A stretch of 5,070 nt of DNA from Methylomonas sp. (GTDB taxonomy: Bacteria > Pseudomonadota > Gammaproteobacteria > Methylococcales > Methylomonadaceae). The position numbers and the translations under genes were made by a program. The DNA is taken from assembly GCF_023228165.1 (NCBI RefSeq), contig NZ_JALOBS010000072.1:1-5070 (forward strand), read 5' to 3'. The notes below the pieces were generated by a model. It ran no database searches. It was not told where the DNA came from and saw only the letters and a list, made by a program, of their open reading frames with translations. Positions 1 to 4,487 of this stretch are shown one piece after another; within the stretch, counting starts at the first letter, position 1, and every line of letters starts with the position of its first letter.

Positions 1-56
1 TTTGCCAGGGCTTGCTCTCTGAACTCGTCAGAATACTGTTTCTTGGAAAGATTCAT
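1..56 (-). CDS. IS3-family transposase OrfA, N-terminal fragment (continues beyond window)
   Basis: Reading the minus strand from an ATG at 56-54 gives MNLSKKQYSDEFREQALAK, the typical opening of the small OrfA protein of IS3-family elements. That part introduces the N-terminal helix-turn-helix that binds the element's terminal repeats; OrfA is normally followed by the DDE integrase OrfB, made by -1 frameshifting. Only 18 codons lie in the window, so intactness cannot be judged. The A/T-rich leader at 57-99 precedes the start as expected for the short untranslated end of such an IS. Family assignment rests on the opening motif alone. A different transposase with the same type of HTH is possible but less likely. 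Confidence 0.75.
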   Translation of the reverse strand, partial: MNLSKKQYSDEFREQALA

Positions 57-110
57 TTTTTATCTCAAATTTAAAGGGTTCTAAAAATTTGAGGCGACAA
101 CTATTTTGAC
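1..110 (-). mobile_element. End of an IS3-family insertion sequence
   Basis: The segment holds the OrfA start and its upstream terminus. Read on the minus strand, the outer part includes TCAAAATAGTTGTCGCC, which resembles the terminal-repeat style of IS150/IS3-like elements. The exact tip is not resolved. A TG that could be a terminus begins at 99 on the minus strand, but the repeat-like sequence continues to about 110-116, where intron reverse transcriptase homology begins. The other end of the element and any target-site duplication are outside the window. Confidence 0.55.
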
Positions 111-845
111 GCGGGGGGCCTGAAGATAGGCATCCAAATAGGGGAAACCCTTAAGCCCTGCACTATGGGGGTTCCACAGGGTGGGCCGTTGTCACCGCTG
201 TTAGCTAACGTGGTATTGAATGAACTGGATTGGGAACTGGACAGGCGCGGCCACCGTTTTGCCCGTTATGCTGACGACTGCAACATCGTCGTCAAAAGTA
301 AGCGTGCGGGTGAAAGGGTGATGGCAAGCGTAACACGCTGGCTGAGTGATAGGCTGAAGCTCACAGTCAATCCGCTCAAAAGCGCGGTGGATCGTCCTTA
401 TAACCGAAAGTTCTTGGGCTTCACCGTCAGTCGCAACCGGAGTAAACTGAAAGTGGCCGATCAGGCTATGGACAAACTCAAAGACCGTATTCGCGAACTG
501 ACCCGTCGTACCCGAGGCCGCCGTTTGGAACAGATTATCGCAGAATTAAGAAAAGCCCTGCTTGGTTGGAAAGCCTACTTCGGCATTGCCGAAGTGATGA
601 GCCCTCTGCGCGACATCGACAAATGGATACGACGGAAGCTACGCTGCTATATCTGGAAACAATGGGGTCGAGCCGGCTATCGAGAATTACGCAAACGAGG
701 TGTCTCCGTGCGAGAAGCCTGGAACACCAGCAAAAGTGCGCATGGCCCGTGGCGTTTATCGAAGACCCCGGCGTTATCGCTGGCTTTGTCGGTGAAGGTA
801 TTTGCACAAATGGGGCTGCCCGCCTTGGCGGAGCGGCAGGCATGA
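111..845 (+). pseudogene. ltrA: Group II intron reverse transcriptase/maturase, 5'-truncated
   Basis: This is the C-terminal part of a group II intron-encoded protein, which assists intron splicing and copies the intron RNA during retrohoming. The first ATG is at 165, but the frame is open upstream and already reads as protein (GLKIGIQIGETLKPCTM) before the GVPQGGPLSP motif of RT block 4, so 165 is not a true start. The catalytic YARYADD-type block follows as RYADD (residues 34-38 counted from 165), then the RT thumb and the maturase X domain (roughly residues 120-205, with KALLGWKAYFG and DKWIRRKLRCYIWKQWG). No HNH endonuclease follows. The N-terminal RT blocks, including the first catalytic aspartate, are missing, so polymerase activity should be lost. 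The truncation coincides with the adjoining IS end. The stop lies only 6 bases before domain V, as is normal for an ORF in domain IV. Confidence 0.9.
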
Positions 846-925
846 ATCATTGAACCGCCGTGTACGTGATCCGTATGCCCGGTGGTGTGGGAGGGAGGAG
901 CCGCGAGGCTTCTTCCTATCCCGAT
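114..925 (+). mobile_element. Group II intron, 3' fragment
   Basis: The fragment contains the domain IV ORF remnant, domain V and domain VI, ending at CCCGAT (920-925). The final bases fit the usual purine-A-pyrimidine 3' end and place the end 7 nt beyond the bulged branch-point adenosine. The 5' ribozyme domains I-III and the start of the maturase are absent, so self-splicing and mobility in cis are not expected. It lies antisense to the HsdR-like remnant at 926-1061, assuming that sequence is the 3' exon. Confidence 0.8.
852..925 (+). ncRNA. Group II intron domains V and VI
   Basis: Domain V folds at 852-888. A lower helix pairs 854-860 with 880-886, a two-base bulge (C878, C879) sits on the 3' side, and an upper helix pairs 861-866 with 872-877 around a five-base loop. 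This is the diagnostic domain V architecture. Domain VI follows at 889-921. The helix pairs 892-902 with 907-917 under a GCGA tetraloop and is closed at the base by 889-891 with 919-921. A single unpaired adenosine, A918, is left as the expected lariat branch point. The fold was made by eye. The intron class was not determined. Confidence 0.8.
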
Positions 926-1061
926 TAATTCGAAAATATCCGTGTAACACGGTGGCTTTGCGTTTGACCTTTTTAGCAAAATCGTCGCGGAGTTTCTCCA
1001 AATCGATGTTGCTCAAGTCATATTGCTTGTCACCCGTATGATCGATGCCGCCATCATCGAC
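926..1061 (-). pseudogene. Type I restriction HsdR-like fragment
   Basis: The minus strand from 1061 down to the intron end is open and reads VDDGGIDHTGDKQYDLSNID, then LEKLRDDFAKKVKRKATV and LHGYFRI. The core (QYDLSNIDLEKLRDDFAKK, followed by a basic KRK and a TV) matches my memory of the region near the C-terminus of the HsdR/helicase subunit of type I restriction enzymes, where a YDLS-ID-F-LR pattern precedes NLK and NP-R-DF motifs. The piece has no start and no stop of its own: one side ends at the intron, the other at the junction with an integrase remnant on the opposite strand. The TTG at 1016 is an internal leucine codon, not a start. The family call comes from memory of the motif without a search, so it is moderate. 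The open frame over about 45 codons is directly visible. Confidence 0.5.
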
Positions 1062-1222
1062 ATACTGCGATTACGCACCTTGTTCAAGCTGGAGTCGATT
1101 TGCCCACCGTGCATAAGTCCCTGCAACTGGTTGTTTGTTATGATCATCAAAACGGCGAACATATCCGCGCTGCTATGGATAAGCTTGAGAGTCGGTATTG
1201 TGGTCTTGATGCTGCTAAATGA
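1058..1222 (+). pseudogene. Tyrosine recombinase C-terminal remnant
   Basis: Frame 2 reads RHTAITHLVQAGVDLPTV, then HKSLQLVVCYDHQ, then NGEHIRAAMDKLESRY, ending at TGA 1220-1222. This is the catalytic C-terminus of a phage-type integrase: RHT is the arginine of the H-x-x-R box, HK the second histidine, and Y of CYDH the nucleophilic tyrosine. Compared with the family pattern (LPTV, about five residues such as K-R-I-S-G, then HK) roughly five codons are missing just before HK, and the RY before the tyrosine dipeptide has become CY. The N-terminal arm-binding and core-binding domains and the first catalytic arginine are absent. It differs clearly from the intact integrase at 1650, so it is a relic of another element and not a duplicated end. 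Confidence 0.75.
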
Positions 1223-1309
1223 AATTAGGATGGCACGGGTAATGTTGTTCCAATTACACGGAGTTCAAAATTGTATGAAGCTAAAAGACGATTAGGTCAT
1301 TGAATTTAT

Positions 1310-1354
1310 TGGCGTCCCGGAGACGATTCGAACGTCCGACCTGCCCCTTAGGAG
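1310..1354 (-). other. tRNA-Arg(CCU) 3'-half fragment, probable attachment site
   Basis: On the minus strand this gives the anticodon loop CTCCTAA (anticodon CCT at 1352-1350), the 3' anticodon stem GGGGC, the variable region, a T arm with stem GGACG/CGTCT around loop TTCGAAT, the acceptor strand CCGGGAC, a discriminator G and CCA at 1312-1310. The 5' partner of the anticodon stem is absent and there is no D arm, so the gene is not functional. A 3' half of a tRNA next to an integrase gene is the classic footprint of integration into a tRNA 3' end, where one junction keeps the full gene and the other a partial copy. From its orientation, the intact tRNA should lie to the right of the window. 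Confidence 0.75.
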
Positions 1355-1373
1355 AGCGTAATTATCAAAAACC

Positions 1374-1393
1374 CTCGGTAATTCTCGGTAATT
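1374..1393. repeat. Perfect 10-bp tandem repeat CTCGGTAATT x2
   Basis: CTCGGTAATT occurs at 1374-1383 and again directly at 1384-1393. A related CGTAATTAT at 1357-1365 matches the second copy with its following bases. The position, between the tRNA-derived att site and the integrase gene, is where arm-type integrase or excisionase sites usually lie. That role is inferred. Confidence 0.7.
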
Positions 1394-1447
1394 ATAGTTA
1401 AATAAAATCAATAGGTTGTGTTGTTTTTGTTGTTGGGGTTTATCGAG

Positions 1448-1464
1448 AAAAAACGACGTTTTTT
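1448..1464. repeat. 17-bp perfect palindrome AAAAAACG-A-CGTTTTTT
   Basis: Eight bases (1448-1455) are mirrored exactly by 1457-1464 around A1456. The A-tract/T-tract arms suggest bent or easily melted DNA. In RNA it would be a weak hairpin with a T run, so it could also act as a modest bidirectional terminator. It lies just upstream of the 11-bp repeats. Confidence 0.55.
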
Positions 1465-1470
1465 ATAGTT

Positions 1471-1503
1471 CAGTGGATCACCAGTGGATCATTTTGGATC
1501 ATC
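1471..1503. repeat. Three 11-bp direct repeats with core TGGATCA
   Basis: CAGTGGATCAC (1471-1481), CAGTGGATCAT (1482-1492) and TTTGGATCATC (1493-1503) follow one another with exact 11-bp spacing. The first two agree at 10 of 11 positions and the third keeps TGGATCA less its first context bases. Spacing near one helical turn puts the sites on one face of the DNA, as in iterons, operators or arm-type integrase sites. They overlap the -35 zone of the putative integrase promoter. Confidence 0.65.
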
Positions 1504-1513
1504 AAATTATAAT
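1485..1513 (+). promoter_or_regulatory. Putative integrase promoter
   Basis: TATAAT at 1508-1513 is a perfect sigma-70 -10 hexamer. The hexamer 17 bp upstream (TGGATC, 1485-1490) is a poor -35 and lies inside the 11-bp repeats, so the promoter would be weak or activator dependent, and protein bound to the repeats would affect it. It would give a leader of roughly 130 nt before the integrase ATG. Confidence 0.45.
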
Positions 1514-1576
1514 CGGGAGACATAATTAAAACGAGCTTGGAAGTGCTACCAACACAACCAAGCCCTGACCGATTCA

Positions 1577-1595
1577 CTTAACGCGCTGGGTTAAG
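1577..1595 (+). promoter_or_regulatory. Small inverted repeat in the integrase leader
   Basis: CTTAAC (1577-1582) and GTTAAG (1590-1595) are exact inverted copies separated by seven bases. There is no T tract, so it is not an intrinsic terminator. It could be an operator half-site pair or an RNA hairpin upstream of the integrase gene. Function unknown. Confidence 0.35.
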
Positions 1596-1649
1596 CAATG
1601 GCTAAAAACATCATATCAAATTGCCGGTTGCTGTCCAAAGGGGGCAACG

Positions 1650-2768
1650 ATGGCAAGCATTACTAAGCGTCTATCCGACGAGGGCGAAACGTCCTATTTT
1701 GTGCGGGTTCGGCTCAAAGGTTACCCGCTGCAAACCGCAACTTTTAAACGGCTAACCGATGCTAAAAAATGGGCGTCTTCAACAGAAAGCGCCATTAGGG
1801 AAGGCCGCCACTTCAAAACCACAGAAGCCAAAAAGCACACCTTCGCGGATGCTATCGACCGCTATTTAAGCGACGTGCTACCCGTCAAATTTACCACTAA
1901 GGAACAACGTAACCGGCGGGCTATTCTGGTTTGGTGGCGTGAAGAGCAGGGCGTTCACGTCATGGCCGACCTTCAAAGCCCACTGTTTGCCCAGTGCAGG
2001 GACAAACTACTTAAACGTACCAGCAAAACCGGCAAGCCCTTTTCGGCGGATTCAGTTAAGAAATATTTTGGTGTGGTGCAAAACGTCTTGAAATATGCCG
2101 TCAACGAATGGCAATGGTTAGAACAAAGCCCGCTTAGGGATCGGCGCGTAGAAATGCCGGAACTGCCGCCGGGCCGGGTGCGTTATCTGGACGACCAAGA
2201 ACGGGAGCGATTGACGGAGGCTTGCAAGGAATCGGCAAACCCTTTGCTTTATCCGGCTTATATCCTGGCGTTATCAACCGGCATGAGGCAAGGCGAATTG
2301 ATGAACCTTTATTGGCGGGTGCCGACACAGCCACCGGCTGAAACTGCGTGGGGCGTGGTGATGCTGGAACAGGGCGCGATTGTTTTGCATAGCACCAAGA
2401 ACGGCGAGCGGCGGCGGGTGCCGGTCGTGGGCGTGGCGCTGCAAGTGATGCGCGAACCTGCCAAGGTGCGGCGACTGGATACCGCTTTAGTGTTTCCGTC
2501 CCCGGAATGCCCACAACAACCGATAGAGCTTAAAAAGGCTTGGGCGACTGCCCTAAAACGGGCCGAAGTGATTGATTTTCGCTGGCATGACCTACGCCAC
2601 ACCACCGCCAGCTATTTAGCCATGAATGGTGCAAGCCTGGCGGAAATCGCGGAAATTCTCGGGCATAAGACTTTGCAAATGGTGCGGCGCTACTCCCACC
2701 TATCAGACAGCCACGTTAGTAACGTGCTAGCCAGCATGAACGCCAAGATTTTGGGCACAGCTCTATAA
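1650..2768 (+). CDS. Tyrosine-type site-specific recombinase (phage/island integrase)
   Basis: This 372-residue protein catalyses integration and excision by cutting and rejoining att sites through a phosphotyrosine intermediate. The N-terminus (about 1-60) resembles the arm-binding fold seen in such integrases. Residues about 63-165 form the core-binding SAM-like domain (FADAIDRYLSDVLP onward), and about 175-360 the catalytic domain. Catalytic residues are visible: R213 in STGMRQGEL, K250 in HSTKNGERR, H313 and R316 in WHDLRHT, H339 in LGHKTLQ and Y348 in RRYSHL. Nothing essential is missing and the length is normal, so it looks functional. The ATG at 1650 follows a GGGGG Shine-Dalgarno run with five bases between. 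The gene lies 295 bp from the tRNA-Arg fragment, which supports a tRNA-targeting integrase. The TAA is 18 bp before the next gene, so readthrough into the toxin-antitoxin pair is plausible. Confidence 0.95.
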   Translation: MASITKRLSDEGETSYFVRVRLKGYPLQTATFKRLTDAKKWASSTESAIREGRHFKTTEAKKHTFADAIDRYLSDVLPVKFTTKEQRNRRAILVWWREEQGVHVMADLQSPLFAQCRDKLLKRTSKTGKPFSADSVKKYFGVVQNVLKYAVNEWQWLEQSPLRDRRVEMPELPPGRVRYLDDQERERLTEACKESANPLLYPAYILALSTGMRQGELMNLYWRVPTQPPAETAWGVVMLEQGAIVLHSTKNGERRRVPVVGVALQVMREPAKVRRLDTALVFPSPECPQQPIELKKAWATALKRAEVIDFRWHDLRHTTASYLAMNGASLAEIAEILGHKTLQMVRRYSHLSDSHVSNVLASMNAKILGTAL

Positions 2769-2786
2769 ATATCAGGAACAACCATT

Positions 2787-2984
2787 ATGACCATCGCCGA
2801 AAAAGTATTTGATGCAGTAAAAGACTTGTCAGACCAACAAGCCGCCAAGGTGCTGGATTTTGTCGAGCATTTAAAAGCTAAGCAGGCCGATGAGCGGCGA
2901 AAGCAGCTTGATGAGTTTTTCAAGCCCTACCAGACCGACTTGAGCGGCTTCAAGTTTGACCGAGACGAAGCTAATGCCCGGTAA
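2787..2984 (+). CDS. VapB-like antitoxin (DUF2281-type), partner of the downstream PIN toxin
   Basis: This is a small acidic/charged protein of 65 residues. The N-terminal half (IAEKVFDAVKDLSDQQAAKV, then LDFVEHLKAK) is the helical pattern of the DUF2281 family, often annotated as antitoxins of VapC-type RNases. The C-terminal tail (SGFKFDRDEANAR) is the kind of extended segment that occupies the toxin's active site. In such pairs the antitoxin blocks the toxin and, as a complex, usually represses its own promoter. An AGGA at 2774-2777 precedes the ATG by nine bases. The stop overlaps the start of the PIN gene by 11 bases, the usual translational coupling. No separate DNA-binding domain is evident, so autoregulation cannot be read from sequence. 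No strong promoter is visible in the 18-bp gap after the integrase. Confidence 0.8.
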   Translation: MTIAEKVFDAVKDLSDQQAAKVLDFVEHLKAKQADERRKQLDEFFKPYQTDLSGFKFDRDEANAR

Positions 2985-3375
2985 GTTTATCGACACCAAT
3001 ATCGTCATTTACAGCCTTGGTAAGGATGAAGCCAAGCGCGGCGTGGTGCTAACGATTTTGGCCGATAGTCCGGTCATGTCTGTTCAAGTTTTGAGCGAAA
3101 CCGCCAACACCATGCGCCGTAAATTGGGCTTTGATATCAATGCCGTTGTCAAAGTCGTGGATAGGCTCAGCCAAGTCTGTTGCCGTTTGCAGCCGTTGAC
3201 GTTAGACACCCTACGCGGAGGACTCGGCATTGCCCAGCGTTACGGTTTCTCACATTACGACAGCCTGATTGTTGCCGCAGCCTTGCAAGCCGATTGTACG
3301 GTTTTATATTCCGAGGATTTGCAGCACGGCCAAGTGATTGACGGCAAGTTGAAAATCATCAATCCATTTTTGTGA
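2974..3375 (+). CDS. PIN-domain ribonuclease toxin, VapC-like
   Basis: This 133-residue protein has the full PIN layout: D7 in FIDTNIVIYS, E42 in VQVLSETAN, D96 in FSHYDSLIVAAAL, and E114/D115 in LYSEDLQHG. These acidic residues hold the Mg2+ ions used to cut RNA. Known VapC toxins cleave tRNA or rRNA; the target here cannot be inferred. I chose the ATG at 2974 because it begins directly before the conserved beta strand. A TTG at 2956 would add six residues but deepen the overlap with the antitoxin. Length and motifs are complete, so the enzyme is probably active and held in check by the preceding antitoxin. Beside an integrase, its likely role is to stabilise the island against loss, although defence or stress roles are also reported for such pairs. 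Confidence 0.88.
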   Translation: MPGKFIDTNIVIYSLGKDEAKRGVVLTILADSPVMSVQVLSETANTMRRKLGFDINAVVKVVDRLSQVCCRLQPLTLDTLRGGLGIAQRYGFSHYDSLIVAAALQADCTVLYSEDLQHGQVIDGKLKIINPFL

Positions 3376-3421
3376 TGGTAACAGCCGCCGCTTTTAACGA
3401 TCAGCCCCACGAAATCAAGCC

Positions 3422-3658
3422 ATGATGACATTAGAACTTGACGACGAAACCGCCGACATATTGAACCAGTTGGCAAGTGAGCAGCACCTAAGCCCGGCAC
3501 AATTGGTTAAGGCGGCCTTGCGTGAATACCTGGAAGATTGCCAAGACGCGAAACGGGCCGAGGCCGCTTATCAATCCTATCTGGATGGTGGCAAGATTTC
3601 CCATAGCCTTGATGACGTGGTGAAGACTTTTGGTCACCGAAAAGAGGTTTATCGATGA
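3422..3658 (+). CDS. Ribbon-helix-helix antitoxin-like protein (CopG/RelB type)
   Basis: This 78-residue protein begins with a short beta strand (MTLELDDETADILNQLA) followed by two helices (SPAQLVKAALREYLEDCQDA). That is the MetJ/Arc ribbon-helix-helix fold used by RelB/CopG-like antitoxins to bind operators as dimers. The C-terminal part (YQSYLDGGKISHSLDDVVKTFG) matches the toxin-binding tail of antitoxins that normally precede a RelE/ParE toxin. The ATG at 3422 and one at 3425 are equally possible, and neither has a strong Shine-Dalgarno. Its TGA overlaps the next gene as ATGA, exactly the spacing expected for an antitoxin-toxin operon. But that next gene is not a recognisable RelE/ParE toxin, so this is either an orphan antitoxin or half of an unusual pair. 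It lies 46 bp after the PIN gene, which has its own antitoxin. Confidence 0.78.
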   Translation: MMTLELDDETADILNQLASEQHLSPAQLVKAALREYLEDCQDAKRAEAAYQSYLDGGKISHSLDDVVKTFGHRKEVYR

Positions 3659-4377
3659 GCGCCAAGATTCTGGATTGGTACAAGGCCGCACAAATTTTAG
3701 GCATTCCAGAACATCAGTGGTGCAATGGATGGCCGGATATTTTTAATGCTTGTGATTTGGGAATACTACAAGAGCCGGAAAACTCGGTTAGTCAAAAAGC
3801 GATACAAAAAGCCATAGAAGCGGATTTGCTAGAAGGAGAAATAAATAGAAGAAGCCCGAATTGCCGGGATATTGGGCGAAGATTGAGCACAGTCAACAAA
3901 GGAGCAGGTGAAATAATTACAGATCGAATGGTTACTGCTGCGATTATGTATCCTGACCAAAATGGCGATGACATTATAGAAACGGTTCATCGAGCAAGTT
4001 CTTTTATTGGCTGGCTTATTAAGAATAATTTGAAGCCGTCCATGTATGTGAAAGCGTGGGAAAGTGCTTCTGACTCTAGCCCGCAAGATAAAACCAAAGT
4101 CTTAATTTCGAAGTCCCGCGATAAAACAGAATCCTTGATGCTGATTTATGACTATCTTGATTGGAATGGCATAAAGCCCGGCGATACCGTGACCATTTCA
4201 GCAAAACAAGCTTGGGGCGAAATTTTCGCGGGCAAATATCAATCAGACTTGATAAAAAAACGTACCGGCGAACGAAAAACGGCCAGAATTACCATGAACG
4301 GCGGCGAAGAGCTGGATTATCAAATGTTCTCCAAAAAGTATAACAGCAGGTTAAACACACTGGATAAGATCGGATAA
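3655..4377 (+). CDS. Unrecognised 240-residue protein coupled to the RHH antitoxin
   Basis: I do not recognise this family. The ATG overlaps the preceding TGA (ATGA) and has a good AAAGAGG Shine-Dalgarno at 3641-3647 inside the upstream gene, so start and translational coupling look firm. No signal peptide or membrane segment is visible. An N-terminal stretch (ILDWYKAAQILGIPEHQWCN) looks helical. The middle (about 45-120) is mixed and rich in charged residues. The C-terminal part (about 160-240) has a predicted helix (LMLIYDYLDW), a KPGDTVTISAKQAWGEIFAG segment, a very basic KKRTGERKTARI and a polar end, compatible with nucleic-acid binding. It lacks PIN catalytic acids and the short RelE/ParE form. 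From about 3720 it is visibly more A/T-rich than its neighbours, which suggests a separate origin. It could be a toxin, an effector or an unrelated gene joined downstream of an orphan antitoxin. Confidence 0.8.
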   Translation: MSAKILDWYKAAQILGIPEHQWCNGWPDIFNACDLGILQEPENSVSQKAIQKAIEADLLEGEINRRSPNCRDIGRRLSTVNKGAGEIITDRMVTAAIMYPDQNGDDIIETVHRASSFIGWLIKNNLKPSMYVKAWESASDSSPQDKTKVLISKSRDKTESLMLIYDYLDWNGIKPGDTVTISAKQAWGEIFAGKYQSDLIKKRTGERKTARITMNGGEELDYQMFSKKYNSRLNTLDKIG

Positions 4378-4402
4378 GGCCAACTAAGACCCGATAAGAA
4401 CA
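4363..4402. repeat. Four 10-bp phased GATAAG-type repeats
   Basis: GATAAG starts at 4363, 4373 and 4393, and a variant ACTAAG at 4383, so the four motifs are spaced exactly 10 bp apart. The array spans the stop codon of the 240-residue protein (4375-4377) and continues into the spacer before the AlpA-like gene. Spacing of about one helical turn is typical of cooperative protein binding (operator, excisionase sites or iterons). The A-run at 4404-4410 follows. The function is inferred. Confidence 0.6.
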
Positions 4403-4435
4403 CTAAAAAAACAACCTAACACAATGCGCCCCAAG

Positions 4436-4482
4436 CCGGGGAAACAATCCCCGGTGATTCTCGAAAATCCTAGAATCAGGGG
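4436..4482 (+). promoter_or_regulatory. Two mutually exclusive hairpins over the AlpA-like gene's ribosome site
   Basis: Hairpin A pairs CCGGGG (4436-4441) with CCCCGG (4449-4454) around a seven-base loop. Hairpin B pairs GATTCT (4456-4461) with AGAATC (4472-4477) around ten bases. It can be extended by CCCC (4449-4452) pairing with GGGG (4479-4482), which is the Shine-Dalgarno of the ATG at 4488. The same CCCC is needed by hairpin A, so the two extended forms compete: A leaves the ribosome site free, extended B hides it. This is the layout of a translational switch. Folding was judged by eye. Confidence 0.4.
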
Positions 4483-4487
4483 AAACC

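Larger units (their letters stand above)
1414..1559. repeat. Separated 10-bp inverted repeat GGTTGTGTTG / CAACACAACC
   Basis: GGTTGTGTTG at 1414-1423 has its exact reverse complement CAACACAACC at 1550-1559, 126 bp apart. The pair brackets the palindrome, the 11-bp repeats and the putative promoter. It could be paired sites for a looping protein or two oppositely oriented integrase arm sites. A chance match of this length within a few hundred bases is not negligible. Confidence 0.4.

Noticed and set aside
940..952. CCGTGT-A-ACACGG inverted repeat next to the intron end
   Set aside because: It is considered as a terminator-type intron target. It has no T tract and lies on the 3' side within the HsdR-like coding frame, so chance is as likely.
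535..1016. Several minus-strand and alternative-frame open frames over the intron
   Set aside because: They overlap the well-supported maturase frame or the domain V/VI RNA. Only the part beyond the intron end (926-1061) has protein-like sequence, and that is reported separately.
1023..1295. A 90-codon plus-strand open frame
   Set aside because: It is out of frame with the integrase remnant it overlaps, has no recognisable domain and starts across the hsdR/integrase junction. It is a shadow frame.
1598..1666. A 22-codon frame starting MAKNIISN that overlaps the integrase start
   Set aside because: It could be a leader peptide, but it has no clear ribosome site of its own and no recognisable sequence feature.
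2134..2605. Minus-strand frames of 98-126 codons inside the integrase
   Set aside because: The plus-strand integrase carries all catalytic residues. The minus frames are low-complexity products of its codon use.
2751..2770. Possible promoter (TATAAAT-like) at the integrase 3' end for the antitoxin
   Set aside because: There is no -35-like hexamer at a suitable distance, so I could not support it.
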